From Streptomyces virginiae (lineage in GTDB: Bacteria; Actinomycetota; Actinomycetes; Streptomycetales; Streptomycetaceae), in contig NZ_JOAK01000004.1 of assembly GCF_000720455.1 (NCBI RefSeq), positions 248,001 to 312,000 on the forward strand: a stretch of 64,000 nucleotides of DNA, given 5' to 3'. Positions 1 to 11,237 of this stretch are shown here, one piece after another. The position numbers and the translations under genes were made by a program. The notes under the pieces are model-generated. The model had not been told where the DNA came from, made no database searches, and saw only the letters and a program-made list of their open reading frames with translations. Each line of letters opens with the position of its first letter. Positions within the stretch are counted from its first letter, which is position 1.

Positions 1-543
<543 letters not shown>

Positions 544-975
544 TCAGCGCACGGTGAAGCGGACCGCGCTCTCCAGGAACGGGATATCCAGCAGGGGCTT
601 GGGCTCCATCACCAGGGCCAGCAGCGTGATCGCCACGCCCAGCATCCCGTAGGTGATCATGTCCGTGAAGCGGGAGCGCACCGCGAGCATCCCCACCGAG
701 GGGAGCACGCGCCGCAGCACCGACGCCGCGATCAGGGCCACACCGATCACCAGGCAGCCGAACCGGGCCTGCCCGAGCGCCGTCGTCAGCAGCCCCACCG
801 CGGTCGCGGCGAGCACGCTGAGCATCGGCCACTGGCGCGCGGGCGTGGACACGGCTCCCGGGACGGCGCGGCCGCTGCCCTCGGGGCGGGCCGTGTCCCG
901 CGTGATGGACGGGAAGCGGCGGGACTTGGCCGCGCCGCTCCCGTTCACCTGCTCGGCACCCGGTTCAGCCCGCAC
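544..975 (-). CDS. DUF3017-type small membrane protein
   Basis: This 143-residue protein has a polar N-terminus of about 45 residues and three hydrophobic segments (about 50-70, 72-90 and 108-125), so it is an inner-membrane protein. It matches the DUF3017 family by size, topology and position: this gene follows folD in many Streptomyces. Its start lies inside the 3' end of folD (11-bp overlap), so it is translationally coupled to folD. The function is unknown; a link to folate metabolism rests on position only. The N-terminal extension has no clear Shine-Dalgarno, and an internal start near [11 protein letters not shown] is possible. Confidence 0.75.
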   Translation of the reverse strand: MRAEPGAEQVNGSGAAKSRRFPSITRDTARPEGSGRAVPGAVSTPARQWPMLSVLAATAVGLLTTALGQARFGCLVIGVALIAASVLRRVLPSVGMLAVRSRFTDMITYGMLGVAITLLALVMEPKPLLDIPFLESAVRFTVR

Positions 976-1825
976 GGCCGGTCCGCTCCGCCGCCTCGAC
1001 GACGTTGACGAGCAGCTGGGCGCGGGTCATCGGGCCGACACCGCCCGGGTTCGGCGAGATCCACGCCGCGACCTCGGCGACACCGGGGTGCACGTCGCCG
1101 ACGATCTTCCCGGCCTCGTCGCGGCTGACGCCCACGTCGAGCACGGCCGCGCCCGGCTTCACGTCCTCGGGCTTGACCAGGTGCGGGACGCCGGCCGCGG
1201 CGACGATGATGTCCGCCTGGCGCAGCAGCCCGGAGAGGTCGCGCGTACCGGTGTGGCACAGCGTCACGGTGGCGTTCTCGGACTTGCGGGTCAGCAGCAG
1301 GCCGATGGACCGCCCGACGGTGATCCCGCGGCCCAGGACGACGACGTGCGCCCCGTTGATCTCGACGTCGTGGTGGCGCAGCAGTTCGACGATCCCGTAC
1401 GGGGTGCAGGGCAGCGGGCCCGGCTCGTTCAGCACGAGCCGGCCCAGGGAGGTGGGGTGCAGGCCGTCGGCGTCCTTCAGCGGGTCCATCAGCTCCAGGA
1501 CCCGGTTGGTGTCGATGCCCTTGGGGAGCGGGAGTTGGACGATGTAGCCCGTGCACTGCGGGTTGGCGTTGAGCTCCCGCACGACCTCCTCGATGTCCTC
1601 CTGGGAGGCCGTCGCGGGCAGTTCGCGCTGGATGGAGGCGATGCCGACCTCGGCGCAGTCCTTGTGCTTGCCGTTGACGTACCAGCGGCTGCCCGGATCG
1701 TCGCCGACCAGCAGGGTGCCGAGGCCGGGGGTGATGCCCCGGGCCTTCAGGGCCGCCACACGGGCGGTCAGTTCGGACTTGATCGCGGCGGCGGTGGCCT
1801 TGCCATCGAGAATCTGGGCGGTCAT
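965..1825 (-). CDS. folD: bifunctional methylenetetrahydrofolate dehydrogenase / methenyltetrahydrofolate cyclohydrolase
   Basis: FolD oxidises 5,10-methylene-THF with NADP and hydrolyses methenyl-THF to 10-formyl-THF, which supplies the PurN and PurH reactions encoded nearby. The 286-residue length is normal. The family motifs are present: [14 protein letters not shown] with the catalytic Lys, the QLPLPKGID substrate motif, and the nucleotide-binding [14 protein letters not shown]. The start at 1825 gives [19 protein letters not shown], the usual N-terminus. The DUF3017 gene overlaps its 3' end. Confidence 0.96.
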   Translation of the reverse strand: MTAQILDGKATAAAIKSELTARVAALKARGITPGLGTLLVGDDPGSRWYVNGKHKDCAEVGIASIQRELPATASQEDIEEVVRELNANPQCTGYIVQLPLPKGIDTNRVLELMDPLKDADGLHPTSLGRLVLNEPGPLPCTPYGIVELLRHHDVEINGAHVVVLGRGITVGRSIGLLLTRKSENATVTLCHTGTRDLSGLLRQADIIVAAAGVPHLVKPEDVKPGAAVLDVGVSRDEAGKIVGDVHPGVAEVAAWISPNPGGVGPMTRAQLLVNVVEAAERTGRAG

Positions 1826-1894
1826 GCCCCCATCCTCCCGGATGAGGTGGCCATGGTTCCAGTCAAGGCGCTCGCAGGACCTCAGGGTTCATTG

Positions 1895-1911
1895 CACTTG
1901 CACAACAAGTG
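1895..1911. promoter_or_regulatory. inverted repeat CACTTG-N5-CAAGTG
   Basis: A perfect 6-bp inverted repeat sits about 75 bases upstream of folD and 160 bases upstream of the divergent gene at 2070. It overlaps a direct repeat of TTGCAC. The symmetry suggests an operator for one or both genes, but no regulator can be named. Confidence 0.3.
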
Positions 1912-2069
1912 ACCGTCCGTATGCCAACCGGCTGGACAAGGCCTCGCCGGTCGGACCACGATGAAACGACTGAGTGCCGCGGGCAGTGCCGGGGGGCGGA
2001 CCGCACCGTGCAGGATTCCTCCGCGCTCATTGCCGTGCGTCCCCGCACTTCCACGGAGGAACACCCCAG

Positions 2070-2747
2070 ATGAGTTTCGGCGACCCGCACAATCCGTACG
2101 GACAGCAGCCGGCGCAGGGCCAGCCCGGTTACGGCTACCCGCAGCAGGCCCCGCAGGGCATCCCGCCGCAGGGCGGCTACGCCTACCCGCAGCAGGCCCC
2201 GCAGGGCTACCCCGGCGGCCCCGCCGGCTACCCGGGCGGTCCGGGCGGCTACCCGGGTGCCCACATGGAGATGCCCGGCGGTGCGAAGGCCGCCCGCGTC
2301 ATCCTCTTCGTCGTCGGCGCCCTGCAGGTTTTGGGCGGCCTGTTCTTCATCATCGGCGGCGCCGTGTTCGCCGCGGCGCTCTCCGACTCCGGCACCGGCT
2401 ACTCGGACTCCTCGGCGGAGGACGCCGGCGCCATCGCCGGGACGGCGGGCGTCGTCGTGGGCCTCCTCTTCATCGCCTTCGCCCTGTGGCCCATCCTGAC
2501 CGCGGCCAAGCTGGCCAAGGGGCGCGGCGGAGTGCGCGTCTCCGGCATCATCTACGGCTCGCTCCAGACCCTCTTCGCCGCTCTCGGCGTACTGGTGTAC
2601 CTGGTCGCGCTCGGTGCGAGCGAGCACAACGCGGCCGGCGCCACCTTCATCGCCGTGCTGCCGTCCCTGGTCTCCCTCGCCCTCGGCCTCACGGTCGTCA
2701 TCGGCCTCGCGAAGGCGGGCGACTACTTCCGGCGCCCCCAGTACTGA
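2070..2747 (+). CDS. membrane protein with Pro/Gln/Gly/Tyr-rich N-terminus
   Basis: Protein of 225 residues. Residues 1-65 are a low-complexity cytoplasmic tail of YPQQAPQG and YPGG units. The rest has about four hydrophobic helices (roughly residues 75-100, 115-140, 155-180 and 190-215), so it is an integral membrane protein. The ATG at 2070 is chosen because GGAGGA sits 8 bases upstream and the protein then begins MSFGDPHNPYGQQP, a usual start for this kind of Streptomyces protein. A longer upstream reading lacks a ribosome site. Proline-rich tailed membrane proteins of this kind are common in actinobacteria and mostly uncharacterised. Confidence 0.8.
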   Translation: MSFGDPHNPYGQQPAQGQPGYGYPQQAPQGIPPQGGYAYPQQAPQGYPGGPAGYPGGPGGYPGAHMEMPGGAKAARVILFVVGALQVLGGLFFIIGGAVFAAALSDSGTGYSDSSAEDAGAIAGTAGVVVGLLFIAFALWPILTAAKLAKGRGGVRVSGIIYGSLQTLFAALGVLVYLVALGASEHNAAGATFIAVLPSLVSLALGLTVVIGLAKAGDYFRRPQY

Positions 2748-2762
2748 ACCTCTGCCGTCCGC

Positions 2763-2811
2763 ACACGGCGAAGGCCGCGACCCGCAGTGCGGGTCGCGGC
2801 CTTCGCCGTGT
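2763..2811. terminator. bidirectional terminator hairpin
   Basis: A perfect 24-bp inverted repeat (2763-2786 with 2788-2811) lies between the convergent membrane protein gene and purH. It is followed by a G-run rather than T residues, as is common for Streptomyces terminators. Confidence 0.8.
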
Positions 2812-2828
2812 CGGGGGGGGAGCCGGAC

Positions 2829-4424
2829 TCAGTGGAAGAAGTGCCGGGTGCCGGTGAAGTACATCGTCACGCCGGCCTTCCGCGCGGCCTCGACGACCTG
2901 CTCGTCACGGACCGAACCGCCGGGCTGGACGACGGCCTTGATGCCCGCGGCCGTCAGGATCTCCAGCCCGTCCGGGAAGGGGAAGAAGGCGTCGGACGCG
3001 GCGTACGAGCCCTGCGCGCGCTCGGTGCCGGCCCGCTCGACGGCGAGCTTCGCCGAGTCGACGCGGTTGACCTGGCCCATGCCGACGCCGACCGAGGCGC
3101 CGTCCTTGGCGAGCAGGATCGCGTTCGACTTGACGGCCCGGCAGGCCCGCCACGCGAAGGCCAGCTCGGCGAGCTCGGCCGGGGACAGGGCGTCGCCGGT
3201 GGCCAGGGTCCAGTTGGCCGGGTCGTCGCCCTCGGCCTGGAAGAGGTCCGACTGCTGCAGCAGCGCGCCGCCGGAGACCGGCTTCAGGTCGCCCGGCTGG
3301 TGCGGGGTCCCGTCGACCTTCAGGACGCGGATGTTCTTCTTCTTGGCCAGGATCTCGACCGCGCCGTCCTCGTAGCCGGGGGCGGCGATGACCTCGGTGA
3401 AGATCTCCGCCACCTGCTCGGCGAGCTCGACGGTCACCGGACGGTTGACGGCGATGACGCCGCCGAACGCCGACAGCGGGTCACAGGCGTGCGCCTTGCG
3501 GTGGGCTGCGGCGACGTCCGCACCCACGGCGATGCCGCACGGGTTGGCGTGCTTGATGATCGCGACGCACGGCTCTTCGTGGTCGTAGGCGGCGCGGCGC
3601 GCGGCCTCGGTGTCCACGTAGTTGTTGAAGGACATCTCCTTGCCGTGCAGCTGCTCGGCGTTGGCGAGCCCGCCCGGCTGCCCGTCCGTGTAGAGGGCGG
3701 CGGCCTGGTGCGGGTTCTCGCCGTAGCGCAGGGTGGACTTGCGCTCCCAGGCGCCGGCGAGGAACTCGGGCAGCGCGCCCTCCTCGCCCTCCGGGGCGTA
3801 CGCGTTCGTGAACCAGGAGGCGACGGCCACGTCGTAGGCGGCGGTGTGCTGGAAGGCCTCGGCCGCCAGCCGCTTGCGCGCGGTGAGGTCGAAGCCGCCG
3901 CCCTGGGCCGCGGCGATGACGTCGGCGTAGCGCGCGGGGCTGGTGACCACGGAGACCGACGGGTGGTTCTTGGCGGCGGCGCGGACCATCGAGGGCCCGC
4001 CGATGTCGATCTGCTCGACGCACTCGTCGGGAGTGGCACCCGACCGGACGGTGGCCTGGAACGGGTACAGGTTGACGACGACGAGGTCGAAGGGCTCGAC
4101 GCCCAGCTCGGCGAGCTGGTTGCGGTGGTCCTCCAGGCGCAGGTCGGCGAGGATGCCGGCGTGCACGCGCGGGTGCAGGGTCTTGACCCGGCCGTCCAGG
4201 CACTCGGGGAAGCCGGTCAGCTCCTCCACCTTGGTGACGGGCACCCCGGCGGCGGCGATCTTCGAGGCGGTGGAGCCGGTGGAGACGAGCGCGACGCCCG
4301 CCCCGTGCAGGCCGCGGGCCAGCTCTTCCAGTCCCGTCTTGTCGTAGACGCTGATGAGCGCACGCCGGATCGGCCGCCGGGTCGTGGTCGGGTCGTTGCT
4401 CGCTGCGGTGTCTGCGGCGGTCAC
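2829..4424 (-). CDS. purH: bifunctional AICAR transformylase / IMP cyclohydrolase
   Basis: PurH performs the last two steps of IMP synthesis: formylation of AICAR with 10-formyl-THF, then ring closure. The 531 residues comprise an N-terminal MGS-like cyclohydrolase domain (about 20-150, beginning [20 protein letters not shown]) and a C-terminal AICARFT domain with the motifs [24 protein letters not shown] and [14 protein letters not shown]. The start overlaps the purN stop by 4 bp, so purN-purH form a coupled operon. Transcription ends at the hairpin at 2763-2811. Confidence 0.97.
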   Translation of the reverse strand: MTAADTAASNDPTTTRRPIRRALISVYDKTGLEELARGLHGAGVALVSTGSTASKIAAAGVPVTKVEELTGFPECLDGRVKTLHPRVHAGILADLRLEDHRNQLAELGVEPFDLVVVNLYPFQATVRSGATPDECVEQIDIGGPSMVRAAAKNHPSVSVVTSPARYADVIAAAQGGGFDLTARKRLAAEAFQHTAAYDVAVASWFTNAYAPEGEEGALPEFLAGAWERKSTLRYGENPHQAAALYTDGQPGGLANAEQLHGKEMSFNNYVDTEAARRAAYDHEEPCVAIIKHANPCGIAVGADVAAAHRKAHACDPLSAFGGVIAVNRPVTVELAEQVAEIFTEVIAAPGYEDGAVEILAKKKNIRVLKVDGTPHQPGDLKPVSGGALLQQSDLFQAEGDDPANWTLATGDALSPAELAELAFAWRACRAVKSNAILLAKDGASVGVGMGQVNRVDSAKLAVERAGTERAQGSYAASDAFFPFPDGLEILTAAGIKAVVQPGGSVRDEQVVEAARKAGVTMYFTGTRHFFH

Positions 4425-5044
4425 TGGATTGTTACCTTTCGTCCCTCAATGCGGTAGCCGTGCCGGGCCAGGCGCCCCACGACATCGACGAGCAGCTTTC
4501 GCTCGACTTCCTTGATGCGCTCGTGAAGAGCGGCTTCGTCGTCCTCGTCCCGGACCTCGACCACACCCTGGGCGATGATCGGACCGGTGTCCACGCCGCT
4601 GTCCACGAAGTGGACCGTGCAGCCGGTGACCTTCGCGCCGTAGGCGAGCGCGTCCCGTACGCCGTGGGCTCCGGGGAAGGCGGGGAGGAGGGCGGGGTGG
4701 GTGTTGACGAACCGGCCGCCGAAGCGGTCGATGAACTCCTTGCCCACGATCTTCATGAAACCGGCCGACACGACGAGGTCGGGCGCGTACGCGTCGGTCG
4801 CCGCGGTGAGGGCGGCGTCCCACTCGACGCGGCTCCCGTAGTCCTTCACCGGGCAGACGAAGGTGGGGATCCCGGCCTTCTCCGCCCGCTCCAGGCCGGC
4901 GATGTTCGCGCGGTCGGCTCCCACGGCGACGACTTCGGCGCCGAAGCCCTCGGATCCGCCGGGGTGGGCGTCGATGGCGTCGAGCAGGGCCTGGAGGTTG
5001 GTGCCGGACCCTGAGACCAGCACGACCAGGCGGGAGGCGGCCAT
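4421..5044 (-). CDS. purN: phosphoribosylglycinamide formyltransferase
   Basis: PurN transfers formyl from 10-formyl-THF to GAR in purine synthesis. It has 207 residues, normal for the family. It carries the phosphate-binding [14 protein letters not shown], the catalytic [14 protein letters not shown] region and [15 protein letters not shown]. The start at 5044 gives [15 protein letters not shown] longer reading to 5164 would add an unconserved tail. It is the first gene of a purN-purH operon. Confidence 0.96.
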   Translation of the reverse strand: MAASRLVVLVSGSGTNLQALLDAIDAHPGGSEGFGAEVVAVGADRANIAGLERAEKAGIPTFVCPVKDYGSRVEWDAALTAATDAYAPDLVVSAGFMKIVGKEFIDRFGGRFVNTHPALLPAFPGAHGVRDALAYGAKVTGCTVHFVDSGVDTGPIIAQGVVEVRDEDDEAALHERIKEVERKLLVDVVGRLARHGYRIEGRKVTIQ

Positions 5045-5089
5045 GGGAGGCCCTTTCTCGCGGAATTGCGGTGTTCGTCTTTGTGTGGT

Positions 5090-5132
5090 CATACGAAACT
5101 TCGGGGTACCGATATACGGGGAACCATACGAA
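5090..5132. promoter_or_regulatory. paired CATACGAA repeats upstream of purN
   Basis: CATACGAA occurs twice (5090-5097 and 5125-5132), 35 bp apart, in a comparatively A/T-rich patch that also holds GATATACGG. It lies 46-90 bases upstream of purN in the gap to a divergent gene. This looks like a promoter/operator region for the purine operon. The cognate factor is unknown. Confidence 0.35.
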
Positions 5133-5287
5133 GCCGCCGACCGCCTGCAACGATACCGGCACACCGGACGGCCCCCGAGGGACGGGGGGACGGGCGGGCG
5201 GTAGCGTCTGGCCTACAAGCCGCAAACTGGCCTACCTCGCCTCGATGTCCTCGCGACGTCCACGACACAGGGGAAGTAACACACCCG

Positions 5288-5872
5288 ATGCCGGACCGCC
5301 GTCAGCCCGACTCCCCCACCGACGACAACCCCTTCGCGGCCCCGCCGGAAGGCCGGCCCGACCAGCCGTGGCAGCCGCGCAGCGGTGGTGACGGCGGGAA
5401 CGGCGACGGGAACGGCCCGGGGGACTCGGGCGGGCAACGGGGTCCGGCGCGCTGGGACCCGACCGACCCGATCCAGCGCCGCGCCCGGTACGCGCTGCTG
5501 GCGGGCATGTGGGGCTTCTTCTTCGGGATCTTCGGGATCCCGTCGGTCGGCCTGCTGCTGGGTGCGCTCGCCCTGTACTGGGGGATCAGCGCGCTGCGCG
5601 GCAAGCCGGCGGCGGCGACCGGCGAGCCGGGCGCACCGACGGGCCTGGACGCCCTCGGCCCGGCGGCCCGCCCCCAGCGCACGGCGGCGGTGAGCGGCCT
5701 GGTCACCGCGTCACTGGCGATCCTGCTGGCCATGAGCTCGTACGCACTGCAGCTCGCGTACAAGGACTTCTACGTGTGCCGCGACGACGCCCTCACCAAG
5801 TCGGCGGAACTCCAGTGCAACACCCTCCTCCCGAACAACTTCGTCGGCGAGGTCCTGAAGGTCCGCCAGTAA
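5288..5872 (+). CDS. DUF4190-like small membrane protein
   Basis: Protein of 194 residues with a Pro/Gly/Asp-rich cytoplasmic N-terminus (1-60), then ARYALLAGMWGFFFGIFGIP and further hydrophobic stretches (about 65-105) and a membrane helix near 140-160. It ends in a short tail with two Cys (VCRD, LQCN). The layout resembles DUF4190 proteins. The ATG at 5288 follows GGGGAAG at normal spacing. It is divergent from purN. Function unknown. Confidence 0.75.
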   Translation: MPDRRQPDSPTDDNPFAAPPEGRPDQPWQPRSGGDGGNGDGNGPGDSGGQRGPARWDPTDPIQRRARYALLAGMWGFFFGIFGIPSVGLLLGALALYWGISALRGKPAAATGEPGAPTGLDALGPAARPQRTAAVSGLVTASLAILLAMSSYALQLAYKDFYVCRDDALTKSAELQCNTLLPNNFVGEVLKVRQ

Positions 5873-5940
5873 CGTCGCCCGAGGCGCGGAGCGCCGCTGT
5901 TTCAGCCCCGCCGGCCCACCCAGCCCCGCCGGCCCACCCG

Positions 5941-6110
5941 GCCCCGCCGGCGTTTGAGGCGCGGGGGTGCGGGGCGGAGCGCCCGCTGTTTCAGCCCCGC
6001 CGGCCCACCCAGCCCCGCCGGCGTTTGAGGCGCGGGGGTGCGGGGCGGAGCGCCCGCTGTTTCAGCCCCGCCGGCGTTTGAGGCGCGGGGGTGCGGGGGC
6101 AGCGCCCCCG
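5941..6110. repeat. three copies of a G+C-rich intergenic repeat
   Basis: A unit beginning GCCCCGCCGGCGTTTGAGGC occurs at 5941, 6012 and 6065. Copies 1 and 2 match over about 53 bases, and copy 3 diverges after about 35. Each contains CCCCGCCGGCGTTTGAGGCGCGGGG-type self-complementarity and can fold into a hairpin. Such elements are scattered between Streptomyces genes and probably act as terminators. Here they separate two convergent genes. Spacing is irregular (71 and 53 bp), so this is not a CRISPR. Confidence 0.75.
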
Positions 6111-6150
6111 CGAACGGCGCCGCACCCGGCAGGACACGACACCCCGCGGC

Positions 6151-7737
6151 CTACACGGGCGGCTTCCGCCGAGCCAGCACCCGCACCCCGGCCACAGACG
6201 GCACGGCCGGAACCGGCGGGTCCACGGGGGCCACGGGGGCCACGGGGGCCGGCCCCAGATCCAGCCCCGCCACCACGGTCACCGCCCGCCGCGCCACCCG
6301 AACGGCCGGCTCCGGAGCCACCGGAACCGGCGGAGCCACCGGCTCCGGCGCGATCTCCGGCACCAGCGTCCCCGACGCCTTCCGCATCAGCTCCCAGCGA
6401 AGCTCCCGCACCCCGCTGTCGTGCCACCCACCGCCCACCGGAACATCCCCGTCCGCGTCCCCGTCCGCGCCCACCGCCACCGGACCGGCCGCCGGGCGGT
6501 AGCGCCACGCGTGCACCCCCACCGCCACCGGCACGGCCAGCACCAGCGTCCACGCGAAGGCCGCCGCACCCGTGGCCCACCACACCGGCCCGAACTCGGC
6601 CAGCCGCCGCGAGCCCAGCGGGCCCGCCGAGGCCGCCGCCAGCCCGGCCATCGCCAGTCCGCACACCACCGCTCCGAGGGCCGCCGTCAGCGCGGTCTCC
6701 CCGTACGACACCTCGCGCGCCCGGCGTACCGCGAACCAGCCCACCGCCAGCCCCGCGACCACCGGCACCCCGACGGCCGCCCAGGTCAGCGGAGTGCCCG
6801 GGCCCGCGGCCGGGAGCGCCTCCAGCAGCGGGAAGCGGGGCAGCGCGGGCGCGCTGCCGGAGCCGAGCGGGGTGGCCGTCACCCCGGCGCCGAGGGCGAA
6901 ACCGGGACCGAGGGCGTAGGCCGCTCCCCAGACCATGGCGTTCGGAATCAGCGCGAGCGCGAGCAGCAGGACGGCGAACCGGCCCGACCACACCCCGGTG
7001 AGCGACAGGAACGAGGCCTGGACCTGCGCCCCGTGCCAGGCGAGCGAGGCGCCGACGAGCAGCGCTCCGCCGCCCAGGAGTACGAGGGCACCGCCCGCGC
7101 CCGCCCGCAGCGCCAGCGCGTACCGAGGGCGCACGAACCCCCTCCGCACGCCCCTTGGCAGCCAGTTCGGCAGCGGTCCGAGCGGACGCCCCTTGGCTCC
7201 CCACACCCCACCGGCCGCGGCCAGTACGGCGACCAGCGGAACGTGCCAGGCGGCGCTGATCGGGTCGGCCGGCATCGGGCCCCCGGCGGCGTACACCGTG
7301 GCGAGAGCCCCGACGGCGAGGTATCCGCAGAGCACGGCCGAGAACACGGCCGTCGCGGGCAGCACCTCCTCGTCGTCGTCGCAGGCGCCGCCCAGCCGGG
7401 CGGCGCGCCGCATGAGCAGGACGGGCAGCGCGACAAGGAGCAGGGGCGTCACCCCAACGGGTGCCGGGACGCCGGAAAGCGTCTCGTACCGCACCAGCTC
7501 GGTGCCGTGGGCGAGCAGCCACAGCCCGGCGGCGAGGTGCAGGGCCCCGCCGGGGCCGCTGTCCGGATAGGGGGAACTGATCCACAGGACGATGACGAGC
7601 ACGGCGAGGAAGCCGAGCCCGAGTCCGGCCGCCACGGCACCGCCCACCACGCATGCGGCGGCGGCCGGCGAACGCCGCCGCACACCGGCTCGCGGGGCCG
7701 CCGGCAACCGGGTCCCGCGTTCGGTCACTTGGGTCAC
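6151..7737 (-). CDS. DUF6350 / PerM-like multi-pass membrane protein
   Basis: This large integral membrane protein (528 residues from the GTG at 7737) has about ten hydrophobic helices and a Pro/Val/Ala-rich C-terminal tail (about 455-528). Position beside purN-purH is the same as for the mycobacterial cell-division protein PerM, and the composition fits the DUF6350 family, so a homologous envelope or division role is inferred. The start is uncertain: GTGs at 7737 and 7728 are in frame and neither has a strong ribosome site. A longer reading to 7929 would run into the divergent gene. Confidence 0.7.
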   Translation of the reverse strand: MTQVTERGTRLPAAPRAGVRRRSPAAAACVVGGAVAAGLGLGFLAVLVIVLWISSPYPDSGPGGALHLAAGLWLLAHGTELVRYETLSGVPAPVGVTPLLLVALPVLLMRRAARLGGACDDDEEVLPATAVFSAVLCGYLAVGALATVYAAGGPMPADPISAAWHVPLVAVLAAAGGVWGAKGRPLGPLPNWLPRGVRRGFVRPRYALALRAGAGGALVLLGGGALLVGASLAWHGAQVQASFLSLTGVWSGRFAVLLLALALIPNAMVWGAAYALGPGFALGAGVTATPLGSGSAPALPRFPLLEALPAAGPGTPLTWAAVGVPVVAGLAVGWFAVRRAREVSYGETALTAALGAVVCGLAMAGLAAASAGPLGSRRLAEFGPVWWATGAAAFAWTLVLAVPVAVGVHAWRYRPAAGPVAVGADGDADGDVPVGGGWHDSGVRELRWELMRKASGTLVPEIAPEPVAPPVPVAPEPAVRVARRAVTVVAGLDLGPAPVAPVAPVDPPVPAVPSVAGVRVLARRKPPV

Positions 7738-7856
7738 CCCGCCATGGTGCCAACGACACGCGCTATGGGCGGGTAACAGGCGAATGTCCGTGGTGTCGCC
7801 CAATATACGTTTATGTACTTTTTCGCTCAGGGCTGCCGGGTCGCGGGGAGTGCGGC

Positions 7857-9071
7857 ATGACACGAAACGTCGAGGGCCTGCCCGCCCCGAACGAGCGCCG
7901 AAGACTGCGCGAAGCTGCGGAACTGACACTCGATGAGGTCGCGACGGCGGTCGGCGTCACCGCGGCGACGGTGCGCTCCTGGGAGTCCGGGCGCACCACC
8001 CCGCGCGGCCGCAAGCGCGACGCGTACACGCGCTTCCTGGCCGGCATCCCCGAACTGGCGCCGGCGGCGGACGCGACCGGCCCGCCGGGCCGTGCCGACC
8101 CGGCCGACCCGGCCGACCCGGCCGACCCTGCCGCCCCGGCCGAACCGGTCCTGGTGGCGGTCGCGCCCGGAGCCGGGGCCGAGGGCGTTGCGGAGGCTCC
8201 CGTCGGGCCGGCCGACACCGCCGCCGGGCCGGCCACCCGGACCGAGGTACGTCTCGTCGTCGATCCGGCCGATGCCTTCGACACCCTCTACGACCTGGCC
8301 GCACCCGCCCTCGCCCGGCAGGCCTACCTGCTCACCGGCCGCCGCGCGCTCGCCCTGGAGGCCGTGGACCGGGCCTTCACGCGTGCCTGGGACCAGTGGC
8401 CCGAGGTGGCCACCGACCCGGACCCGGTGGGCTGGGTGCGCACGATCGTGTACGAGTACGCGCTCTCCCCCTGGCACCGCTTCCGGCGCTCCCACCGCCG
8501 GCCCGACCGGCCCCCGGCCGATCCCGCCGACCGGATCCTGCTCGACGCCCTGCTCGCCCTGCCCAGGTTCCACCGCCGCACCGTCCTGCTCTACGACGGC
8601 GTCGGCCTCGACCTGCCCGACACCGCCGCCGAGACGGAGGCCACCACCCCCGCCACCGGCAACCGCATCCTCAACGCGCACGCCGACCTCGCCGCCCGGG
8701 TGCCCGAACTGGCCGACGTACCGGTCGAGAAGCAGTCCGCGGCGCTGCGGGAGCGGCTGGCCGCGCTGCGGCCGCCGTTCTCCCTCGACCCGCGCCCGGC
8801 GGCGGCGGTCCGTGGCGGCGGCGAGCGGCGCACCCGGCAGTGGACCCGGGCAACCCTCGGGCTGACCGCGGTGATCACGGCCGCCACCGCCTACACGGCG
8901 GTGACCGCGCCCACCCAGTACGATCCCCCGCTCGCACCCGGCGAGAGCGTCTCCGGGGTACCGCCGCTCAGCGGTCCGCAGCAGCTCACCGAACGGAGCA
9001 GGCAACTCCACGACAAGCTCCGCGCGGACCCGGAGGCGGGTCCGGCGCGCATCGCCCCGAGGCTCGACTGA
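7857..9071 (+). CDS. HTH / sigma-region-2-like / transmembrane hybrid protein
   Basis: Protein of 404 residues. Residues 5-60 are an XRE-like helix-turn-helix ([20 protein letters not shown], then TVRSWESGR). A linker with repeated ADP units follows (about 75-95). Residues 135-210 resemble ECF sigma region 2 ([20 protein letters not shown], then [10 protein letters not shown] and [13 protein letters not shown]). The region-4-like part (about 225-290) is weak. A hydrophobic segment near 330-350 is probably a membrane helix with a short outer tail. The ATG at 7857 follows GGGAG. It lies next to sucD and ends at a shared terminator. The function is unknown, possibly a membrane-tethered transcription factor. 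Confidence 0.75.
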   Translation: MTRNVEGLPAPNERRRLREAAELTLDEVATAVGVTAATVRSWESGRTTPRGRKRDAYTRFLAGIPELAPAADATGPPGRADPADPADPADPAAPAEPVLVAVAPGAGAEGVAEAPVGPADTAAGPATRTEVRLVVDPADAFDTLYDLAAPALARQAYLLTGRRALALEAVDRAFTRAWDQWPEVATDPDPVGWVRTIVYEYALSPWHRFRRSHRRPDRPPADPADRILLDALLALPRFHRRTVLLYDGVGLDLPDTAAETEATTPATGNRILNAHADLAARVPELADVPVEKQSAALRERLAALRPPFSLDPRPAAAVRGGGERRTRQWTRATLGLTAVITAATAYTAVTAPTQYDPPLAPGESVSGVPPLSGPQQLTERSRQLHDKLRADPEAGPARIAPRLD

Positions 9072-9083
9072 GACGGCGTACGC

Positions 9084-9129
9084 GAACGGGCGTGGCCCGC
9101 ACCCCGAGGGGTGCGGGCCACGCCCGTTC
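9084..9129. terminator. bidirectional terminator hairpin
   Basis: A perfect 22-bp inverted repeat (9084-9105 with 9108-9129) sits between the convergent HTH/sigma-like gene and sucD. Confidence 0.8.
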
Positions 9130-9146
9130 AGCCGTGAGGCCGGTGC

Positions 9147-10037
9147 CTACTGAGCGGCGTTCAGGATCGCGCGCGCGAGCTGGGCGGTCTCGGTCGGCGT
9201 CTTGCCGACCTTGACGCCGGCGGCCTCGAGGGCCTCCTTCTTGGCCTGCGCGGTGCCGGAGGAGCCGGAGACGATGGCGCCGGCGTGGCCCATGGTCTTG
9301 CCCTCGGGGGCGGTGAAGCCCGCGACGTAGCCGACGACCGGCTTGGTGACGTTCTTCGCGATGAAGTCCGCCGCACGCTCCTCGGCGTCGCCGCCGATCT
9401 CGCCGATCATGACGATCAGCTCGGTCTCCGGGTCGGCCTCGAAGGCCTCCAGGGCGTCGATGTGCGTGGTGCCGATGACCGGGTCGCCACCGATGCCGAC
9501 GGCGGAGGTGAAGCCGATGTCGCGCAGCTCGTACATCATCTGGTAGGTCAGCGTGCCGGACTTGGACACGAGACCGATCTTGCCGGGCTTGGTGATGTCG
9601 CCCGGGATGATGCCGGCGTTGGACTGGCCGGGGGTGATCAGACCCGGGCAGTTCGGGCCGATGATGCGGGTCTTGTTGCCCTTGGCGGTCGCGTACGCCC
9701 AGAAGGCGGCGGAGTCGTGCACCGCGATGCCCTCGGTGATGACGACGGCCAGCGGGATCTCGGCGTCGATGGCCTCGACGACGGCGGCCTTGGCGAAGGC
9801 CGGCGGGACGAAGAGGACGGAGACGTTGGCGCCCGTCTTCTCCATCGCCTCGGCGACGGAACCGAAGACCGGGACCTCGGTGCCGTCGAAGTCGACGGTG
9901 GTGCCGGCCTTGCGCGGGTTCACGCCGCCGACGATGTTGGTGCCGTCAGCCAGCATCAGCTTGGTGTGCTTCATGCCCGTGGCACCGGTCATGCCCTGGA
10001 CGATGACCTTGCTGTCCTTGTTGAGGAAGATAGCCAT
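9147..10037 (-). CDS. sucD: succinyl-CoA synthetase alpha subunit
   Basis: The alpha subunit binds CoA and carries the phospho-histidine of succinyl-CoA synthetase (TCA cycle, substrate-level phosphorylation). It has 296 residues, the normal length. The CoA-binding domain has [17 protein letters not shown]. The ligase domain has [14 protein letters not shown] and the active-site stretch [19 protein letters not shown] with the catalytic His. sucC lies 21 bp upstream in the same operon. Confidence 0.97.
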   Translation of the reverse strand: MAIFLNKDSKVIVQGMTGATGMKHTKLMLADGTNIVGGVNPRKAGTTVDFDGTEVPVFGSVAEAMEKTGANVSVLFVPPAFAKAAVVEAIDAEIPLAVVITEGIAVHDSAAFWAYATAKGNKTRIIGPNCPGLITPGQSNAGIIPGDITKPGKIGLVSKSGTLTYQMMYELRDIGFTSAVGIGGDPVIGTTHIDALEAFEADPETELIVMIGEIGGDAEERAADFIAKNVTKPVVGYVAGFTAPEGKTMGHAGAIVSGSSGTAQAKKEALEAAGVKVGKTPTETAQLARAILNAAQ

Positions 10038-10058
10038 GTGAGTCTTTGACCTCTGCCC

Positions 10059-11237
10059 TTACTTCGCAGCCGCGAGCTCGGCGGCCTTGTCGGCCGCGCC
10101 GTCCATGGTGTCCACGCGCTGCACCAGCGGGTGGTTGGCGTCCGAGAGGATCTTGCGACCCAGCTCGGCGTTGTTGCCGTCGAGACGGACGACGAGCGGC
10201 TTGGTGACCGCCTCGCCCTTCTCCTCCAGCAGGGCCAGCGCCTGGACGATGCCGTTGGCGACCTCGTCGCACGCGGTGATGCCACCGAAGACGTTGACGA
10301 AGACGGACTTGACGTCCGGGTCCCCGAGGATGATCTCGAGACCGTTGGCCATGACGGCGGCGGAGGCGCCACCGCCGATGTCCAGGAAGTTGGCGGGCTT
10401 GACGCCACCGTGGTTCTCACCGGCGTAGGCGACGACGTCCAGGGTGCTCATGACGAGACCCGCGCCGTTGCCGATGATGCCGACCTCACCGTCGAGCTTG
10501 ACGTAGTTGAGGTTCTTCGCCTTGGCGGCGGCCTCGAGCGGGTTCGCGGCCGCGTGGTCCACGAACTCCTCGTGACCCGGCTGGCGGAACTCGGCGTTCT
10601 CGTCGAGCGAAACCTTGCCGTCGAGGGCGATGACCTCGCCGGAGGCGACCTTCGCGAGCGGGTTGACCTCGACGAGGAGCGCGTCCTCGGCGATGAAGGT
10701 GTCCCACAGGGTCACGAGGACCTCGGCGACCTTCTCGGCGACCTCGGCCGGGAACTGCGCCAGCGCGACGATCTCGCGGGCCTTCTCGATGGTCACGCCC
10801 TCGTTGGCGTTCACCGGGACCTTGGCGAGCTTCTCCGGGGTCTCCTCGGCGACCTGCTCGATGTCCATGCCGCCCGCGACCGAGGCCATGGCCAGGAAGG
10901 TGCGGTTGGTGCGGTCGAGGAGGTACGAGACGTAGTACTCCTCAAGGATCTCGGGAGCGGTCTCCGCGATCATCACCTTGTGGACCGTGTGGCCCTTGAT
11001 GTCCATGCCCAGGATGTCCGTCGCGCGGGCGACGGCCTCGTCCGGGGTGGCGGCCAGCTTCACGCCGCCGGCCTTGCCGCGGCCGCCGACCTTCACCTGC
11101 GCCTTGACGACCGACTTGCCGCCCAGCCGCTCGGTGGCCTCGCGAGCCGCCTCAGGCGTGTCGATGACTTCACCGGCCAGCACCGGTACACCGTGCTTGG
11201 CGAAGAGGTCCCTCGCCTGGTACTCGAACAGGTCCAC
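10059..11237 (-). CDS. sucC: succinyl-CoA synthetase beta subunit
   Basis: This ATP-grasp subunit binds the nucleotide and succinate and pairs with SucD. It has 392 residues. [19 protein letters not shown] is the classic N-terminus, followed by [17 protein letters not shown] and, in the C-terminal domain, [12 protein letters not shown] and [13 protein letters not shown]. The GTG start follows GGGACGG. It is the first gene of sucC-sucD. Confidence 0.97.
   Translation of the reverse strand: MDLFEYQARDLFAKHGVPVLAGEVIDTPEAAREATERLGGKSVVKAQVKVGGRGKAGGVKLAATPDEAVARATDILGMDIKGHTVHKVMIAETAPEILEEYYVSYLLDRTNRTFLAMASVAGGMDIEQVAEETPEKLAKVPVNANEGVTIEKAREIVALAQFPAEVAEKVAEVLVTLWDTFIAEDALLVEVNPLAKVASGEVIALDGKVSLDENAEFRQPGHEEFVDHAAANPLEAAAKAKNLNYVKLDGEVGIIGNGAGLVMSTLDVVAYAGENHGGVKPANFLDIGGGASAAVMANGLEIILGDPDVKSVFVNVFGGITACDEVANGIVQALALLEEKGEAVTKPLVVRLDGNNAELGRKILSDANHPLVQRVDTMDGAADKAAELAAAK

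Noticed and set aside
5941..6110. Three similar units considered as CRISPR
   Set aside because: Spacing is irregular (71 and 53 bp), the units are self-complementary G+C-rich repeats, and no cas genes are near.
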